A stretch of DNA of 6,841 bases, taken from assembly GCA_003230535.1 (NCBI GenBank), contig QIEW01000443.1, positions 1 to 6,841 on the forward strand, read 5' to 3'. The notes beneath the pieces were generated by a model. It made no database searches. It was given only the letters and a program-made list of their open reading frames with translations, and was not told the origin of the DNA. This stretch comes from a bacterium (lineage in GTDB: Bacteria; SZUA-182; SZUA-191). Shown here one piece after another: positions 5,685 through 6,841 of this stretch. Made by a program: the position numbers and the translations under genes. Position 1 is the first letter of the stretch. Every line of letters begins with the position of its first letter.

Positions 5685-5696
5685 CATCTATAAAAT
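5668..5696 (+). promoter_or_regulatory. Candidate promoter for the cyclo-ligase gene
   Basis: TTGGGG (5668-5673), 17 bases, then TAAAAT (5691-5696) within CTATAAAATATC. The -35 is weak and sits inside the hairpin at 5661-5684. A TTGACC at 5707-5712 lacks a suitable -10. It would leave a leader of about 60 bases before ATG 5765. Confidence 0.35.
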
Positions 5697-5764
5697 ATCT
5701 ATATGTTTGACCGCAACTTGGTATGAGCCGCAATTAGCATAGGAAACATTTTAGCGGACTTATT

Positions 5765-6388
5765 ATGCCTCAACAGGTTTTCGAGGAAAAATCCCGTTTA
5801 AGACGGGAGTATCTTAAATTACGAGGCGGGCTTACGCCGGTAGATGTCTGTAAAAAGAGCAAGCAAATTGGGGAGAAGGTGTTGGCTCGTCCAGAATTTA
5901 CCGCAGCCCAGGTGGTTATGTTTTATTATTCGATGAGGAACGAGGTTTACACGCCTGAACTATTAAGACAGGCCCAGGCTTTGGGGAAAAAGGTTTGCCT
6001 GCCCATAGTTTCCACGCGGAGGGGGCTGCTTGTGTCGAGGGTGGATAATATAAAGACAGATTTAGTCCCGGGAAGCTTTGGGATTATGGAACCCAAACCG
6101 GAGGAGAGTAAACTTATACCGCCGAATGATGTAGATTTGATATTAGTGCCTGGAGTAGTGTTTGATGAGGGTGGGTACCGATTAGGATACGGAGGCGGCT
6201 ATTATGATCGGTTGGCTGCGCAATGTTTTGCCAAACAGGGTCGACCAAAACATTATCCGCGCCCATTTCTCATCGGCCTAGCCTATGAATTCCAAGTATT
6301 ACAGGAGATCCCTCATCAGAAGCATGATGTGTGTCTGGATGCCATAATTACAGAGAGTCGACTAATTTTTTGCACGAGTACTTTATAG
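5765..6388 (+). CDS. fau: 5-formyltetrahydrofolate cyclo-ligase (methenyl-THF synthetase)
   Basis: This enzyme uses ATP to turn 5-formyl-THF into 5,10-methenyl-THF in the cytoplasm, returning a storage or inhibitory folate to one-carbon metabolism. The 207-residue length is typical. Family marks are the basic N-terminus KSRLRREYLKLRG (9-21), the substrate-region motif MRNEVYTPELL (57-67), and the signature VPGVVFDEGGYRLGYGGG (128-145) followed by YYDR, which forms the phosphate-binding loop. The C-terminal HDVCLDAIITE (187-197) is also conserved. ATG 5765 is the natural start, although its Shine-Dalgarno is poor (only AGCGGA about 8 bases upstream). It stands alone after a 740-base palindrome-rich gap and 64 bases before rny, so it may be cotranscribed with rny. 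Confidence 0.94.
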   Translation: MPQQVFEEKSRLRREYLKLRGGLTPVDVCKKSKQIGEKVLARPEFTAAQVVMFYYSMRNEVYTPELLRQAQALGKKVCLPIVSTRRGLLVSRVDNIKTDLVPGSFGIMEPKPEESKLIPPNDVDLILVPGVVFDEGGYRLGYGGGYYDRLAAQCFAKQGRPKHYPRPFLIGLAYEFQVLQEIPHQKHDVCLDAIITESRLIFCTSTL

Positions 6389-6400
6389 TTTTTCTGACGG

Positions 6401-6437
6401 CCGGCAGCTGAGGGCATAGGAAGCTTTTTCCTGCCGG
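6401..6437 (+). terminator. Hairpin between the cyclo-ligase gene and rny
   Basis: CCGGCAG (6401-6407) pairs perfectly with CTGCCGG (6431-6437) across 23 bases that contain a small GGAA/TTCC stem. Only TTTCTATAAAA follows, so it is a weak terminator or attenuator at best. It ends about 15 bases before the rny start and could also affect mRNA processing. Confidence 0.35.
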
Positions 6438-6452
6438 TTTCTATAAAAGGGG

Positions 6453-6841
6453 GTGAGGATTATAAATTTACAACATTTCATATTATTGTTTCTTCTTAGC
6501 GGAGTCTTTTTATATTTGGGATATTTGCTTCGGCGATATTTTTCTGAAAGCAAGGTTGTCAGTGCGGAAAGTATGGCTAAAAAGATCGTCGATGATGCGG
6601 AAAAGGAAGCGGAAACAAAGCGCCGGGAAGCTTTGTTGGAAGCCAAAGATACAATGTATCAGAGTCGGACTGAGTTTGAAAAAGAAACTAAAGACCGACG
6701 GCGGGAGATCCAGAGTTTAGAAAAACGGGTGATGTCCCGGGAAGAGAACCTGGATCGCCGCCTAAATCTCCTGGAGAAAAAGGGGATCGAGCTGGACGGG
6801 AAAGAGCGCCAGTTGCACCAGCGGAATAAAGCGCTCCAGGA
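6453..6841 (+). CDS. rny: Ribonuclease Y, N-terminal part (partial)
   Basis: The frame is open to the window edge, giving about 129 residues of RNase Y, the membrane-anchored endoribonuclease that starts mRNA decay in Firmicutes. A single membrane helix lies near residues 8-24 (FILLFLLSGVFLYLGYL), followed by basic residues (LRRY). A long charged coiled coil follows (AKKIVDDAEKEAETKRREAL; EENLDRRLNLLEKK), as in the family. The KH and HD catalytic domains are beyond the window. GTG 6453 is the farthest plausible start, but AAAGGGG abuts it with almost no spacing. The GGTGAGG around it would suit a start a few codons later, where only ATT or ATA (6459-6464) is available; TTG 6486 would cut into the membrane helix. 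The start is therefore uncertain, the identity is not. Confidence 0.92.
   Translation, partial: MRIINLQHFILLFLLSGVFLYLGYLLRRYFSESKVVSAESMAKKIVDDAEKEAETKRREALLEAKDTMYQSRTEFEKETKDRRREIQSLEKRVMSREENLDRRLNLLEKKGIELDGKERQLHQRNKALQ

Noticed and set aside
5707-5740. TTGACC as -35 of the cyclo-ligase promoter
   Set aside because: The best downstream -10 (TAGCAT) is 22 bases away, outside the usual 16-18.
5025-5764. 6S RNA gene called outright
   Set aside because: I could not find the long end-to-end pairing with a central bubble expected of 6S RNA; the visible hairpins are short and independent. Kept only as a finding to test.

Overview
The window looks like a chromosomal housekeeping stretch of a Gram-positive clostridial bacterium, possibly Peptococcaceae-like. 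This rests on recognised genes (pheS, pheT, a ZapB-like coiled-coil gene, zapA, a 5-formyltetrahydrofolate cyclo-ligase, and rny, the membrane-anchored RNase Y typical of Firmicutes), GC content that looks intermediate, and use of TTG/GTG starts. The genus assignment is inference; no database was searched. All convincing genes are on the + strand.

Layout. 1-167 is the 3' end of pheS. 168-454 is a spacer filled mostly by a ~140-bp non-coding repeat. 455-586 encodes a 43-residue acidic microprotein lying between pheS and pheT. 600-2632 is pheT, but in two overlapping reading frames (600-1835 and 1832-2632), so it is frameshifted, and it is of a short form with no visible EMAP/OB tRNA-binding domain. 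2784-4004 is a GT4-type glycosyltransferase with no obvious link to its neighbours. 4174-4327 is a second copy of the ~140-bp repeat in opposite orientation, so the two copies bracket the microprotein gene, pheT and the glycosyltransferase. 4348-4626 (ZapB-like) and 4704-5024 (zapA) form a small cell-division pair.

5025-5764 has no convincing gene but is dense in inverted repeats: a nested hairpin (5306-5362), a MITE-like palindromic element with ~19-bp terminal inverted repeats and a possible 6-bp target duplication (5388-5544), a terminator-like hairpin (5569-5602), and a hairpin array with mutually exclusive pairings (5606-5684). 5765-6388 is the folate enzyme and 6453 to the end is the start of rny.

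How the genes fit together: PheS and PheT form the (alpha-beta)2 phenylalanyl-tRNA synthetase; ZapA and the ZapB-like protein would support FtsZ-ring assembly; the cyclo-ligase recycles 5-formyl-THF; RNase Y starts mRNA decay at the membrane. The glycosyltransferase and the repeats look like later insertions. The main oddities are the split pheT, the inverted repeat pair, the poly-Asp microprotein inside the pheST operon, and the palindrome-rich gap before the folate gene. I saw no clear evidence for a wholly new multi-gene system.
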